NCBI RefSeq assembly: GCF_030285785.1
Contig: NZ_CP127247.1
Coordinates: 372,001-436,000 of the forward strand
DNA from: Parasedimentitalea psychrophila
GTDB lineage: Bacteria; Pseudomonadota; Alphaproteobacteria; Rhodobacterales; Rhodobacteraceae
Length of the DNA: 64,000 nt
Direction of reading: 5' to 3'
The notes beneath the pieces were generated by a model, which did no database searches, had not been told where the DNA came from, and saw nothing but the letters and a program-made list of their open reading frames with translations. Below, piece by piece: positions 1-8,437 of this stretch. Numbering within the stretch: the stretch's first letter is position 1; each line of letters opens with the position of its first letter. The translations under genes were made by a program, and so were the position numbers.

Positions 1-114
1 TAAACGCCCCACTGCCGCCTTTCCTGATCCGCCAAACTTCGTTGTTCGTAACAGTTACGATGACTCAGAAATCCTCCGTTGTTCAAATCCTCAATTCGGT
101 TCAACAGGTGCTGA

Positions 115-480
115 CGTCAGGCAACCTGGACCAAGGTCAAGCAAAGTGTGTTCTTGACCGCCAAAGCCACCGCAATGGTGTGCTGGCTATTTGTCGGGTC
201 TTGGACATTTGCCTCGATCTTCTCGTATCTGGGCGGCCACAGGGTGATCGAAGTCTGGGTGGTCGGGATGGACCTGCAGGTTTCATTCCTGACCCCACCT
301 ATGGCAATGTCAGCCTATTACCTGAAAGAGGTGTTGAAAAAGCAGATCGAACTGATGGAGATTTTTCGTGGTATTATTCCCTATCTGGGAACTGTGATCT
401 TCTGCATGTTCTTGATGTACCAGTTCCCGGGGATTACACTGTGGCAGCCTGATTATCTGTTTGGAAAGTGGATACCATAG
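115..480 (+). pseudogene. 3' remnant of a TRAP transporter large permease (DctM-like)
   Basis: The frame ending at the TAG of 478-480 encodes about 120 residues that look like the C-terminus of a TRAP large membrane permease: two hydrophobic segments, a GMDLQVSFLTPPMA-like loop and the typical FRGIIPYLG then FPGITLWQP ending. The same frame has a stop at 112-114, and no permease sequence is visible in other frames upstream, so the front of the gene is missing or replaced. Its end overlaps the amidase start by 13 bases, the spacing of an operon that once coupled carboxylate uptake to amide hydrolysis. The GTG at 148 could still start a short membrane peptide, but an active transporter is excluded. 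Confidence 0.7.
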
Positions 481-1835
481 TGAAACGAGATCTTTACCTG
501 CTTCCGGCCAACCAAGCCGTCGACGGAATCTGCACCGGCCAGTTTTCATCCGAAGAGCTCACCGAGGCCTGTCTGGCGCGTATCGAAGAAACGGACAAGG
601 CGATCCGCGCTTGGGCTTTTGTCGATCCCTGTGCGGCGCTGGCGCAAGCGCGCGAGATGGATTTGATCCGCAAGGCCGGCCGCGCCACTGGCCCATTGCA
701 CGGCGTCCCGGTTGGCCTTAAGGATATCATTGATACAGTGGATATGCCCACCCAACGCGGCTCTGAGATCTTTTCCGGGCGTCGCGCAAACGCCGACGCC
801 TGTATCGTCGAGCGTCTGCGCGAGGCAGGTGCAGTGATCCTGGGCAAAACCAAGACAACCGAGTTTGCCTTTGTGCATCCCACCGACACCAGCAACCCAC
901 ATGACCCCTCCCGTTCCCCTGGAGGATCCTCTAGCGGATCAGCTGCCGCAGTGGCCGCGCATCAGGTGCCGCTGGCGATCGGCACCCAAACCAACGGATC
1001 GATGATCCGGCCGGCCTCGTTCTGCGGTGTCTATGGGTTCAAACCCACCCGAGGGGTGGTTTCGCGACGCGGCGTGCTGCAAACCTCGGTTTCGCTGGAT
1101 CATATTGGCGGATTTGCCCGAACGCTAGAAGATGTGGCGCTGCTATGCGATGTGATTGGCAGCTACGATCCATCTGATCCGAACAGTTTTGCCCGGCCCC
1201 GGCCACAGATGCTGCAGGGGGCGCAGGCTGAGGTGCCGGTGGAACCCGACATTGCCTGGTTTGACCTGCCGTTCAACAGCCGCCTGGACGATGACGCGCG
1301 GGAAGGCCTGGAGGCGGTTATCAGCGGCCTGGGCGGGCGCGTAGAACGCTTTGATGCCGCGCCGCAAATGGCGGATCTGGTCGCGGTGCAGGCAACCATC
1401 CACGAGTACGAGATCAATCTACACCAAGGCCACGTCTTTAGCGCCCACTGGGATCAGCTCAGCCAGACTTTGCAGGTGGCAATCGAACGCGCCAGACAGA
1501 TCAGTTCTGCGCAATACGAGGATGCGCTGGCAGTGAAACTCTCATGCGAGGCTTTTTTTGCCAAACACTTCATGGATTTCGATGCGATCCTGGCTCCCAG
1601 CGCGACCGGTGAGGCGCCGCTGCTGGCGGCCAATACAACCGGCGATCCGGTGTTTTGCACCTTCTGGACCCTGGCTGGCCTGCCGTCGCTCAATCTGCCG
1701 CTTCTGGTCGGCAACAACGGCCTGCCGGTTGGCGTGCAACTGATTGGCGCCGCTGAAGAAGACGACCGGTTATTGCGCACTGCCGCCTGGATGCAGGCTG
1801 TCCTGGCGGCTGGCGCCGAAACAACGGAGACCTAA
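468..1835 (+). CDS. Amidase, amidase-signature family
   Basis: A 455-residue cytoplasmic hydrolase of the amidase-signature (AS) family. The Ser-cisSer-Lys triad is visible: the lysine in VGLKDIIDT (about residue 83), the GGSSSGSAAA loop around residues 148-157, and the second serine in TQTNGSMIRPAS. Length is normal for the family (450-500). It starts at ATG 468, overlapping the end of the TRAP remnant, which suggests its substrate was once imported by that transporter. The exact amide substrate cannot be told from sequence; GatA is unlikely because no gatB or gatC is present. Confidence 0.9.
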   Translation: MDTIVKRDLYLLPANQAVDGICTGQFSSEELTEACLARIEETDKAIRAWAFVDPCAALAQAREMDLIRKAGRATGPLHGVPVGLKDIIDTVDMPTQRGSEIFSGRRANADACIVERLREAGAVILGKTKTTEFAFVHPTDTSNPHDPSRSPGGSSSGSAAAVAAHQVPLAIGTQTNGSMIRPASFCGVYGFKPTRGVVSRRGVLQTSVSLDHIGGFARTLEDVALLCDVIGSYDPSDPNSFARPRPQMLQGAQAEVPVEPDIAWFDLPFNSRLDDDAREGLEAVISGLGGRVERFDAAPQMADLVAVQATIHEYEINLHQGHVFSAHWDQLSQTLQVAIERARQISSAQYEDALAVKLSCEAFFAKHFMDFDAILAPSATGEAPLLAANTTGDPVFCTFWTLAGLPSLNLPLLVGNNGLPVGVQLIGAAEEDDRLLRTAAWMQAVLAAGAETTET

Positions 1836-1859
1836 CATGCCCGTACTGTCAACATCATC

Positions 1860-1961
1860 ATGGGCAGTATTGGCACCGGCCTGATGGTCGTCTTTATTGT
1901 CGGTCTGGCGCAGAGAATTTCTACCGGGTTTGCGGGGGTCTGGGGGTCTGGGGCGGCCTGA
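1860..1961 (+). other. Possible short membrane ORF or gene fragment
   Basis: A 33-codon ORF directly after the amidase has one strongly hydrophobic segment (GTGLMVVFIVGLAQ) followed by a glycine-rich end. It resembles the first transmembrane helix of a small permease subunit that stops early. No clear ribosome-binding site was seen. The rest of 1962-2047 holds nothing I recognise. It is more likely a decayed transporter piece than a working gene. Confidence 0.25.
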
Positions 1962-2047
1962 TCTCTGAGAGACGGGTTGTGAAGTGTTGGGCATGATTGC
2001 GTGACCCGCGCGTTCACCCGGTCAGCAGCATAACCAATTCCAAAAGG

Positions 2048-2779
2048 TCACCCAATCCGGCTCAACACTGGAAATGCATCCAGCAACCAGTAGGACATTG
2101 CTGACAATCGGCCCGTCATCATGGCAATCCCCATCAGGATCATCACAACGCCGGCAAATTGATGCAACCGCCGCCCAATGCCGCGCACGCGACGCAATCT
2201 ACCGGCCAACCGATCGGTGAAGGCTGCAACGACAAGGAAAGGGATGCCAAGGCCTGCGGAATAGACTGCCAGCAAAACAACGCCTTCGCCAACAGTTGCA
2301 CTTGCCGCGCTTGCGGTCAGGATCGCGCCAAGGATTGGCCCGATGCAGGGGGTCCAGCCAAAGCCGAAGGCAAGGCCGAGAACATAGGATGCAAGCGGTT
2401 TGCCGCCCGGAACGTTAATCTGGAAGCGGAAATCGCGCTCCATGACTGCAATGCGCGCCATGCCCAGCATGAAAAGACCAAACAACACGACAATGAGGCC
2501 GCCTGCAAAGTTCAGCTCGTACCGCCACTGCAGCAATGATTGACCGATCATTGTCGCACTTGCCCCGAGCAATATGAATATTGTCGAGAACCCCAGCACA
2601 AAACAGACACTGAGACCCAGAACAACTCTACGCGGCACCTCATCGCGCGTTTCAAAGCCGGTTTGCCCGGCAATATACGAGATATATCCGGGCACCAGCG
2701 GCAGCACGCAGGGTGACAAAAAGGAGATAGCTCCGGCGATCCACGCCACCAAAAGGCCGACGGTCGAAATATCAGTCAT
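2048..2779 (-). CDS. ccdA: CcdA-type cytochrome c biogenesis / thiol-reduction membrane protein
   Basis: A 243-residue inner-membrane protein with six predicted helices. It opens with the CcdA/DsbD signature GAISFLSPCVLPLVPGYISY (Cys about residue 24) and carries the partner cysteine in GWTPCIGPILGA. The family passes electrons from cytoplasmic thioredoxin to periplasmic thiol proteins. The clients here are probably the two TlpA/CcmG proteins and Sco proteins encoded upstream in the same direction. It is the last gene of the copper/thiol cluster, 75 bases after the Sco-like gene. Confidence 0.93.
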   Translation of the reverse strand: MTDISTVGLLVAWIAGAISFLSPCVLPLVPGYISYIAGQTGFETRDEVPRRVVLGLSVCFVLGFSTIFILLGASATMIGQSLLQWRYELNFAGGLIVVLFGLFMLGMARIAVMERDFRFQINVPGGKPLASYVLGLAFGFGWTPCIGPILGAILTASAASATVGEGVVLLAVYSAGLGIPFLVVAAFTDRLAGRLRRVRGIGRRLHQFAGVVMILMGIAMMTGRLSAMSYWLLDAFPVLSRIG

Positions 2780-2854
2780 GAAGCGGCTCCCAAAAGTCGG
2801 ATCTCTGACTGTCGGTCTGCACTGCGGATGTCTGAAACAGTTGGGTTGGACGGA

Positions 2855-3472
2855 TCATTGAAACGCCTGCCAAACCCTGCCCCAGAACCCAATGTCTGGA
2901 TGTGGGTGCGCATTGGTCAGGCCGTTGATGTACAGCACCATGTTGATCTCAGAAAATTCGGCACCGTGGAAAATGCCCGAATGCCTGCCGTCCTTGTCAA
3001 AGATATGAACCATAGGGATCTTGGGATCGCGGGTGCTGATTTCAGCGAGAGGAGTAGCAGATGCCGCCACCGATTTGTTCCCGTTCGGCACCGCTGCGAA
3101 CCAATTCAGCCCATCCCAAAGCGCATTTGGGCGCGCGTCTGGCTGCTGAAGGGTAACGAAAGATACCATATCGCGCATCGGTGAGACATTGAGGCTCTGC
3201 TGCACAGAGGTCAGTATCGCTTGCTGATTGCTGCAAGGCAGGCCGCAATCCGGCGGGAGTACACTCAGAACAATAACGCGCCCGGCAAGATCGGTGAGGG
3301 CAAATGGCCGGCTTCCCTCAATTTGTAAATCGAGGGGTGGGATCTGGCTTAGGCCCGTGGGTTCAAACGCGGCTTCCTTTGCCGCTGTAACGGAACCGAG
3401 CTGTTCGCCCGGATGGTTTGCATATGCTGCAGGCGCAATCATCAGCATCAACAAAACGATCATGTGCCTCAT
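2855..3472 (-). CDS. Sco-like periplasmic protein
   Basis: A 205-residue secreted protein with an N-terminal signal peptide (MRHMIVLLMLMIAPAAYA). The thioredoxin-like fold has a CGLPC (CxxxC) motif near residue 76, as in Sco1/SenC copper chaperones. The conserved Sco histidine is less obvious than in the neighbouring Sco; a histidine occurs in MVHIFDKDG. Role inferred: copper delivery or thiol reduction for cytochrome oxidase or for metal detoxification. It overlaps the upstream PCu(A)C gene by 4 bases, so the two are probably co-translated. Confidence 0.8.
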   Translation of the reverse strand: MRHMIVLLMLMIAPAAYANHPGEQLGSVTAAKEAAFEPTGLSQIPPLDLQIEGSRPFALTDLAGRVIVLSVLPPDCGLPCSNQQAILTSVQQSLNVSPMRDMVSFVTLQQPDARPNALWDGLNWFAAVPNGNKSVAASATPLAEISTRDPKIPMVHIFDKDGRHSGIFHGAEFSEINMVLYINGLTNAHPHPDIGFWGRVWQAFQ

Positions 3473-3915
3473 TGAACCACCTCGGCAGGTCCAAGGGCGG
3501 CAATACCAAGGACCGATACGTTGACGGAGACGTCACCGGCGTCCTCAAACTGTAGCACCAGCGGGAATTCCGTGCCCTCAACAAGCTTTTCCGTCAGCCC
3601 CATCATCATCAGATGCAGGTGACCAGGAGCCATGGCCAGCGCCTGCCCCGGCTGTAGATCCAGCGCCGGCAGGTGCATCATGCGGCTAACGCCATCACTT
3701 TCCAAAACTTGATGGATCATTATGGTTTTGGCCATCGGCGAAGTAACCTGCAGAAGCCTGTCACCCTGCTCACTTTGCAGTGTCAGATATGCAGCCCCGG
3801 GGCGGGATGGCAAGATTGAGGCCCGGGCCCATGCGGCGGAAATTTGGATTGCATCATTGGCCAAGGCGATGCCCGGCAGCAATGCCAAGCTCAGGGCAAG
3901 TAGAAGGGGTTTCAA
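3469..3915 (-). CDS. Copper chaperone PCu(A)C
   Basis: A 148-residue periplasmic protein with signal peptide MKPLLLALSLALLPGIALA. It shows the PCu(A)C metal site: MIHQVLESDGVSRMMH, then GHLHLMMMG about 20 residues later, matching H(M)x10Mx21HxM. The family binds Cu(I) and loads the CuA site of cytochrome oxidase together with Sco. It sits between two Sco genes with 4-base overlaps on both sides, which strengthens the assignment. Confidence 0.93.
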   Translation of the reverse strand: MKPLLLALSLALLPGIALANDAIQISAAWARASILPSRPGAAYLTLQSEQGDRLLQVTSPMAKTIMIHQVLESDGVSRMMHLPALDLQPGQALAMAPGHLHLMMMGLTEKLVEGTEFPLVLQFEDAGDVSVNVSVLGIAALGPAEVVQ

Positions 3916-4568
3916 GATTTGTATTCCTTTTCGATCCGCAGTTGAATTTGCTCAGCAACGGTTTCGGGAGTTTCGCGGCCTTCGAGGAATATGGCCTCGT
4001 ATTTGCCATCAGGCGTCATCAGGTAGATGTAGCCGGAGTGTGCCATCAGATAGCCATCCGGTACGGTCTCGTCGGTTCGTTTTTCGAAAAACACCCGAAA
4101 GGACTGAGCGGCGCTGGCGACCTCGGCCTCTGATCCGGTCAGGCCGATCAGTTGTGGATGAAACACGCTGACATATTCGGCCATGACTTCCTGTGTGTCC
4201 CGCGCGGGATCAACGGTGATGAACAGCGGGGCAACATGTTCCGCATTTCCCCCCAACAGGTCTAGAATGTTGGCGACATAAGACAGCGTGGTAGGGCAAA
4301 TATCTGGGCAATAGGTGAAGCCGAAGAAAACCAATTGCCAACGGTCCCGGTAGTCCAGTTCACTGACCCGTTGCCCGGTGTGGTCAATCAAGCTGAACTG
4401 GCTTTTGATCAGCGCCTCACCGGTCACCACTACCCGGGCAGGGTCATTGGAAGGGTTAAGCGTGCGCCAGGCCAAGTGTCCTGCCGAAGCAACGACAACA
4501 ATTACCAAAGCGCCCCAAGTCAGGTGGCGAAGGGGTTTCAGCCTGTTTATTTTAGGTATATTATTCAT
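3912..4568 (-). CDS. Sco1/SenC copper chaperone
   Basis: A 218-residue protein with one N-terminal membrane anchor (about residues 16-34) and a periplasmic thioredoxin-like domain. The copper ligands are visible: FTYCPDICPTTL (CxxxC) and the downstream histidine in LMAHSGYIYLM. It is a canonical Sco, involved in CuA assembly or in thiol redox of copper sites. Translationally coupled to the PCu(A)C gene by a 4-base overlap. Confidence 0.93.
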   Translation of the reverse strand: MNNIPKINRLKPLRHLTWGALVIVVVASAGHLAWRTLNPSNDPARVVVTGEALIKSQFSLIDHTGQRVSELDYRDRWQLVFFGFTYCPDICPTTLSYVANILDLLGGNAEHVAPLFITVDPARDTQEVMAEYVSVFHPQLIGLTGSEAEVASAAQSFRVFFEKRTDETVPDGYLMAHSGYIYLMTPDGKYEAIFLEGRETPETVAEQIQLRIEKEYKS

Positions 4569-4629
4569 AGTGTTGAACCTTTGATCGCCGCCCCCATCCC
4601 ATAGCGAAGCATGGAGGCGGCGCAGGGAT

Positions 4630-4908
4630 TTATCCCTTATTTTCTTCGCTTGGCATGTCGTGATGGTCGGTCATGGCCTGCATCATGTCGGTGCACTGTT
4701 CCATCAGAGGCTCCATTTGGGACATCATCTGCATCATGCCCATCATGCCCATCATGCCTTGGCTATCGTTGTGTATCATCGGGCTGTCCTGGTTCGGCAT
4801 CGGGGTTTTCTGACCGTTGCCGTCATTGTTTTCGGCCCAAGCAAATGAAGTGCTCAGAACGCCAGTCAACAGAATTGCGGCGCTCAGTTTGGTGGTTTTG
4901 TTCAGCAT
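4630..4908 (-). CDS. Small periplasmic Met/His-rich protein
   Basis: A 92-residue protein with a cleavable signal peptide (to about FAWA, residue 25). The mature part contains a dense methionine block (QGMMGMMGMMQMMSQM), a cysteine and a DHHDMPSEE tail. Met- and His-rich peptides of this kind bind Cu(I)/Cu(II) or Ag(I). No named family is recognised with certainty. Its place between the Sco gene and a cysteine-bearing membrane protein makes metal buffering the best guess. Confidence 0.7.
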   Translation of the reverse strand: MLNKTTKLSAAILLTGVLSTSFAWAENNDGNGQKTPMPNQDSPMIHNDSQGMMGMMGMMQMMSQMEPLMEQCTDMMQAMTDHHDMPSEENKG

Positions 4909-4912
4909 CGAA

Positions 4913-5221
4913 TTATCCTTTCGTGCCTTGGGTTAAGTTTTGCTGTTCAACGGGTTTCACGTCCGTTTGCGGCGACTGATTGCCGTTCCCTGCCGCGCAT
5001 TTTCCGCTTCCTTTCATGCAAAGCCCCAGCGCACACATGATGGCGCAGGGGGCGACAGACAGGATGATCGGAGCCGCGCCAATGGCGGTAAGCCAAGACC
5101 AGTTCAAGGCAGACCCAACAGACACAGTGACCAAAGCAAGAATAATCCCACTTCTCCGTCCAAACCGAATGGGCAGTGTCAGTCGCTTCAGGTGTCTGAA
5201 ATTTCCAAATCCCACCGTCAT
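4913..5221 (-). CDS. Small membrane protein of unknown function with cysteine cluster
   Basis: 102 residues with two hydrophobic segments (about 27-45 and 48-68). The second is followed by PCAIMCALGLCMKGSGKC, a run of four cysteines at the membrane edge. The tail is polar. I do not recognise the family. The cysteines next to a helix, and neighbours that handle copper and thiols, suggest metal binding or transfer. It starts 1 base before the stop of the TlpA-like gene. Confidence 0.6.
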   Translation of the reverse strand: MTVGFGNFRHLKRLTLPIRFGRRSGIILALVTVSVGSALNWSWLTAIGAAPIILSVAPCAIMCALGLCMKGSGKCAAGNGNQSPQTDVKPVEQQNLTQGTKG

Positions 5222-5746
5222 TTATGGGCTCCTTTGTTCTGCAATTACCGTTTCAAAAAGAGAGATCATTTTGCGGCTGTCCCATTCTGCCGGACCCACC
5301 AGGCGGCCAAGCTCATCGCCATCCCGGCCAATCAGCAGCGTTGTCGGCAGTCCCTGAACAGCGAGGGCAAATTGGACGCGAATATCCTCGGCCAGATAGA
5401 TCGTCAGGTTCTGGATGCCGTTTTCCTGGTAGAACTGTCGTATTGCCGGCAGTCCAGCCCGGTCGATGGACAGGGCCACAACATGGAAATCGTCGCCGCC
5501 AAGCTGCCCCTGCAACCGGTCCAATGTCGGCATCTCTTCCCGACATGGAACACACCAGGTCGCCCAGATGTTGAGCAGAACCACCTTTCCCCGGAAATTA
5601 TCAAGGGTCAGTTTTCGACCCTCACCATCGCTGAACGGAGGCGACGGAATGCGGCGTGGCGCGTCGTGGAGTGGCATCGCTGGCCGCGCCGCCAGCGGTG
5701 TTGCCAGCGATGCCAAAGCTGCGGCCAACAGGAAGCGGCGGTTCAT
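5222..5746 (-). CDS. TlpA-like periplasmic thiol:disulfide oxidoreductase
   Basis: 174 residues with a signal peptide (MNRRFLLAAALASLATPLAA) and one thioredoxin domain with the active site WATWCVPCREEMP. The cis-proline region lies in GLPTTLLIGRDG. TlpA proteins reduce Sco and the CuA subunit in alphaproteobacteria, so the pairing with two Sco genes and CcdA is functionally coherent. It overlaps the upstream CcmG-like gene by 4 bases. Confidence 0.9.
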   Translation of the reverse strand: MNRRFLLAAALASLATPLAARPAMPLHDAPRRIPSPPFSDGEGRKLTLDNFRGKVVLLNIWATWCVPCREEMPTLDRLQGQLGGDDFHVVALSIDRAGLPAIRQFYQENGIQNLTIYLAEDIRVQFALAVQGLPTTLLIGRDGDELGRLVGPAEWDSRKMISLFETVIAEQRSP

Positions 5747-6327
5747 GATGCCGCCTCCTTGGATTGAAGTTCGGCAACGATTGGCAGGATGGTGTCCCGC
5801 AGCACTTGCCGATCAAATGGCCCAATATGTTTGTAGGCTATGCGGCCCTCGGCATCGATGATGTAGGTCTCGGGAACGCCGTAGACCCCCCAGTCGATTG
5901 ACACCCGACCGGACCGGTCTGCGCCAATCCGGGTAAAGGGATCGCCCAGTTCTTCTAGAAACGCCAAAGCGTCTTTTGCTTCATCCTTATAGTTGATCCC
6001 GTAGATTGGCACTTGGCCCGATTGCGCAAGCTCCACCATCAGCGGGTTTTCCGCGCGGCAAGGCACACACCACGAGGCCCAGACATTGACCAGGGAAACC
6101 CGGCCAATCAGATCAGCCGTGGCAAGGCCGTTTTCCATGCCCTCAATGGGAGCCAGAGAAAACTCTGGAACAGCGCGCCCGATCAGCGGAGATTGCAGAT
6201 CACTGCTGGCGTGGGACAACCCCCAAAAGAAGAGCGCCCCAAGCCCGACGGCAATACTGATTGGCAGCAGGGCAAATATGCCTGGCCCCCATTTGCGACC
6301 CGGCGACTGGGTTTCACGCCCCATCAT
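5743..6327 (-). CDS. CcmG/DsbE-like membrane-anchored thioredoxin
   Basis: 194 residues from the ATG at 6327, which forms an ATGA overlap with the stop of the cytochrome gene; a longer upstream start would overlap that gene by 67 bases and is less likely. One membrane anchor (GPGIFALLPISIAVGLGALFF) precedes a thioredoxin domain with WASWCVPCRAENP and a VYGVPETYIID cis-Pro region. CcmG reduces apocytochrome c haem-binding cysteines. A covalent cytochrome c encoded just upstream fits, although the rest of a ccm operon is absent. Confidence 0.88.
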   Translation of the reverse strand: MMGRETQSPGRKWGPGIFALLPISIAVGLGALFFWGLSHASSDLQSPLIGRAVPEFSLAPIEGMENGLATADLIGRVSLVNVWASWCVPCRAENPLMVELAQSGQVPIYGINYKDEAKDALAFLEELGDPFTRIGADRSGRVSIDWGVYGVPETYIIDAEGRIAYKHIGPFDRQVLRDTILPIVAELQSKEAAS

Positions 6328-6755
6328 TGCGACAGCGCGCTGGCGTCGCGCGATATTTCGGCCTGAACCTGCCTCTGCTTCGCAGGCCAAGTGCCCTTTA
6401 TATAATCAAGAATCGCGCGGATTTCGTCATCGCTCAGCACCTCTGCGAAAGCGGGCATGTCGCTTTGATACCCGTTGCCCACGACTGCCGCGACGCCCTG
6501 TTTTGTCAGGCGGAATAGAGCGGCATCCGAGTGGTGCCAGCTGTGACCACTCGCGTCATGGGGTGGCGCAGGCATCCGTCCGCTGTCCAGCCGGCGGCGC
6601 CAATCCGGTTGCCCTTCCAGCTTGACCCCATGACACGAGGCGCAGTTCTCCGCATATAGTGGCTGGCCCTGGTCCACTTGATCGGCGGCAGCGCCGCTTG
6701 CTGCGGCCGGCAGCAGCATGGCGGCCAGCCGCAATGCTGTCCAAGCGGCGCTCAC
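6324..6755 (-). CDS. Monohaem c-type cytochrome
   Basis: 143 residues with a signal peptide and one CASCHG haem-attachment motif around residue 38. The likely axial methionine is in YQSDMPAFAEVLSDDEI, followed by a C-terminal helix typical of class I cytochrome c. It probably starts at GTG 6755, overlapping the short upstream gene by 4 bases (GTGA). Predicted to be a soluble periplasmic electron carrier. Confidence 0.88.
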   Translation of the reverse strand: MSAAWTALRLAAMLLPAAASGAAADQVDQGQPLYAENCASCHGVKLEGQPDWRRRLDSGRMPAPPHDASGHSWHHSDAALFRLTKQGVAAVVGNGYQSDMPAFAEVLSDDEIRAILDYIKGTWPAKQRQVQAEISRDASALSQ

Positions 6756-6886
6756 GATCGGTTTTCCCGCAACAGGTATTTCACAAAGCTGGCGATACCC
6801 AAGATCAAAAAGGTAAGGACCAGCAGCCAGAGCAACCCCATAGCCAACATCATCGGCCCGCTCATCATCGTCATCATGTCAGACAT
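6752..6886 (-). CDS. 44-residue Met-rich single-span membrane peptide
   Basis: A 44-codon ORF opens with MSDMMTMMSGPMMLAMG and has one hydrophobic span (LLWLLVLTFLILGIASFVKYLL) and a short basic tail. A purine-rich AGGAG-like ribosome site lies just upstream, and its stop overlaps the cytochrome start. Seven methionines sit in the first 16 residues, the same bias as the other copper-binding products of this cluster. No family assignment; likely a small metal-site or cytochrome-associated membrane subunit. Confidence 0.6.
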   Translation of the reverse strand: MSDMMTMMSGPMMLAMGLLWLLVLTFLILGIASFVKYLLRENRS

Positions 6887-6898
6887 TAATCCGCTCCT

Positions 6899-7378
6899 TT
6901 ACTCGTTGGAATAGACGCTGATACCGGTATCGCCGAAGGCATAGACCTTGAGTGTCCCGGTCTTGATGCGCGCCATGCCTGGTGCATTGCCGGGCATACC
7001 GGGCAGTGTGATGCCTTGGATATCGGGGCGTTCCTCCAACAGCCGGTTTACGATTTCGGCAGGAACCAGCCCGCTGACCAGATAGCCGTCAATCATGGCA
7101 AGATGGCAGCCGATACCGCGTTCTGGAACGCCTGCATCGACCGAACGCTGGTCAAAATTCGGATCATCGACGATTGTGACGTCAAAGCCGTTTTCGACCA
7201 TATACGCCGCATAGGCATCGCAGCATCCGCAGCCCGGATCCCTATAGATGGTGACGGCCTCGCCGTTTCCCAGAGATTGCTCCGCGCTCGTTTCGTCGGA
7301 ATTTGCAAAGGCCGTAACACCTGCTACAGCAGCGACAGAAGCGGTGACAAACAGGGTGGTTTTCAGAAAGTTATTCAT
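6899..7378 (-). CDS. DUF411 metal-binding protein
   Basis: 159 residues from the ATG at 7378, which has a GGAG six bases upstream; a longer form is possible but has no such site. A signal peptide (to about ANS) is followed by the DUF411 core: VTIYRDPGCGCCDAYAAYM, GCHLAMIDGYLVSGLVPAE, and a C-terminal PGMPGNAPGM. Members occur in copper and other metal resistance clusters. The CGCC motif near the N-terminus is the likely metal site. Confidence 0.9.
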   Translation of the reverse strand: MNNFLKTTLFVTASVAAVAGVTAFANSDETSAEQSLGNGEAVTIYRDPGCGCCDAYAAYMVENGFDVTIVDDPNFDQRSVDAGVPERGIGCHLAMIDGYLVSGLVPAEIVNRLLEERPDIQGITLPGMPGNAPGMARIKTGTLKVYAFGDTGISVYSNE

Positions 7379-7389
7379 GGTGATCTCCA

Positions 7390-8331
7390 TCAGATGGTGG
7401 GCGTCGCAGACCACTTCTGGCCTCCGTCGCGGCTTATCAGTGTCTCGCTCTTAGTGATGGCGACGACATGGTTTGGGTCTGCAGGGTTGATGGCAATGCG
7501 CGGTTGAACCGCATCGCTAACATGGGCCCAGGTCACCCCTGCGTCGTTTGTTTTCCAGATGGCTGAAGGCAACCCGGCAAAGATCATCTGGGGCATTTGG
7601 GCCGTCGTCGCCAGGCTCTGCACAGGCTCACCTTTCGGCAGAGGGACCTCGGCGGTTGGCTCCCGTCCCGCAACCAGAGCATCCATGGCATCACCGGACT
7701 GCACGCCCTGCCAGCGGCAGAAACAATCCGGCACACGGATCACCCCGATCTCGGTGCCTGCGTAAATCCAGATGCCGCCCATGCCGGTTGGATCGTTTAC
7801 TGACGCAAGGGACAGAACATTGCGCTCGCCCGCCTCGACAAACGGTCGGTCCATGACAAATTCCCAGCTCTGTGCAGCATCCTGACTGCGCCAGAGCCCG
7901 TCTCCCCGCACTGCGGTATAGATCATGTTTGGATCGTGAGCGGCGATGGTGATGGCATCAACAGGCGCTTGCGGCAGACCCTGCGCCGCCGAACGCCACG
8001 TCCGGCCGCCATCGCCGGACCGCAAGACGCCGCCTGTGGCATGAGAGGCATAGATCAGCCCCGGCTGATCTGGGTGGGAGGCAAGATCCGTTACTTGTCC
8101 AAGGTCAGTTTCTGCGCTCTTGTGCCAGCTCGCACCGCCATCTTCGCTGCGCCAGATGCCATCCTGGGCTCGAACCAAATTCACCCCGTCGAAGGTGATC
8201 CCCCCAATATGCTCTTGAGTTATGGAGTTGAGAATTTGCGCCCAGGAAGGTTGCGCAATAGCCGTCAGAAGTGCGACGCCCCCTGAAAAGAGCGTGCGGC
8301 GGGATATCCCTATTGGGATCCGGTTTGTCAT
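7390..8331 (-). CDS. Tat-exported Asp-box (BNR/sortilin-like) repeat protein
   Basis: 313 residues. The N-terminus has a twin-arginine signal (GISRRTLFSGGVALL). At least five Asp-box repeats of the S-x-D-G-G-x-[ST]-W type are spread along the protein (SEDGGASW, SGDGGRTW, SQDAAQSW, TNDAGVTW, SRDGGQKW), which implies a beta-propeller. Two cysteines occur in VPDCFCRWQG. No catalytic sialidase or hydrolase residues are evident, so a binding or scaffolding role is more likely. It is encoded inside the copper/thiol cluster. Confidence 0.8.
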   Translation of the reverse strand: MTNRIPIGISRRTLFSGGVALLTAIAQPSWAQILNSITQEHIGGITFDGVNLVRAQDGIWRSEDGGASWHKSAETDLGQVTDLASHPDQPGLIYASHATGGVLRSGDGGRTWRSAAQGLPQAPVDAITIAAHDPNMIYTAVRGDGLWRSQDAAQSWEFVMDRPFVEAGERNVLSLASVNDPTGMGGIWIYAGTEIGVIRVPDCFCRWQGVQSGDAMDALVAGREPTAEVPLPKGEPVQSLATTAQMPQMIFAGLPSAIWKTNDAGVTWAHVSDAVQPRIAINPADPNHVVAITKSETLISRDGGQKWSATPTI

Positions 8332-8407
8332 CGTAAGTCATCCTGATGGAAGCCAGTCGGACCTTGGGATGCAGGTCTGCGAAAGCAGAACACCCAAGCG
8401 TTGCTGT

Positions 8408-8434
8408 GGCCGGCCACTCAACAGAGTGGCGGCC
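8408..8434. repeat. Hairpin between the two first genes of the copper cluster
   Basis: An inverted repeat of GGCC-GCCACTC and GAGTGGC-GGCC around a four-base loop, with one bulged base. It lies in the 106-base gap between the cysteine-rich small protein and the Asp-box protein. There is no T-run on either side, so it is more likely an mRNA stability or processing stem than a strong terminator. Confidence 0.45.
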
Positions 8435-8437
8435 TCA

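Noticed and set aside
1-114. Coding sequence upstream of the TRAP remnant
   Set aside because: No frame here continues the permease or resembles another known protein; stops are frequent. I see nothing supportable.
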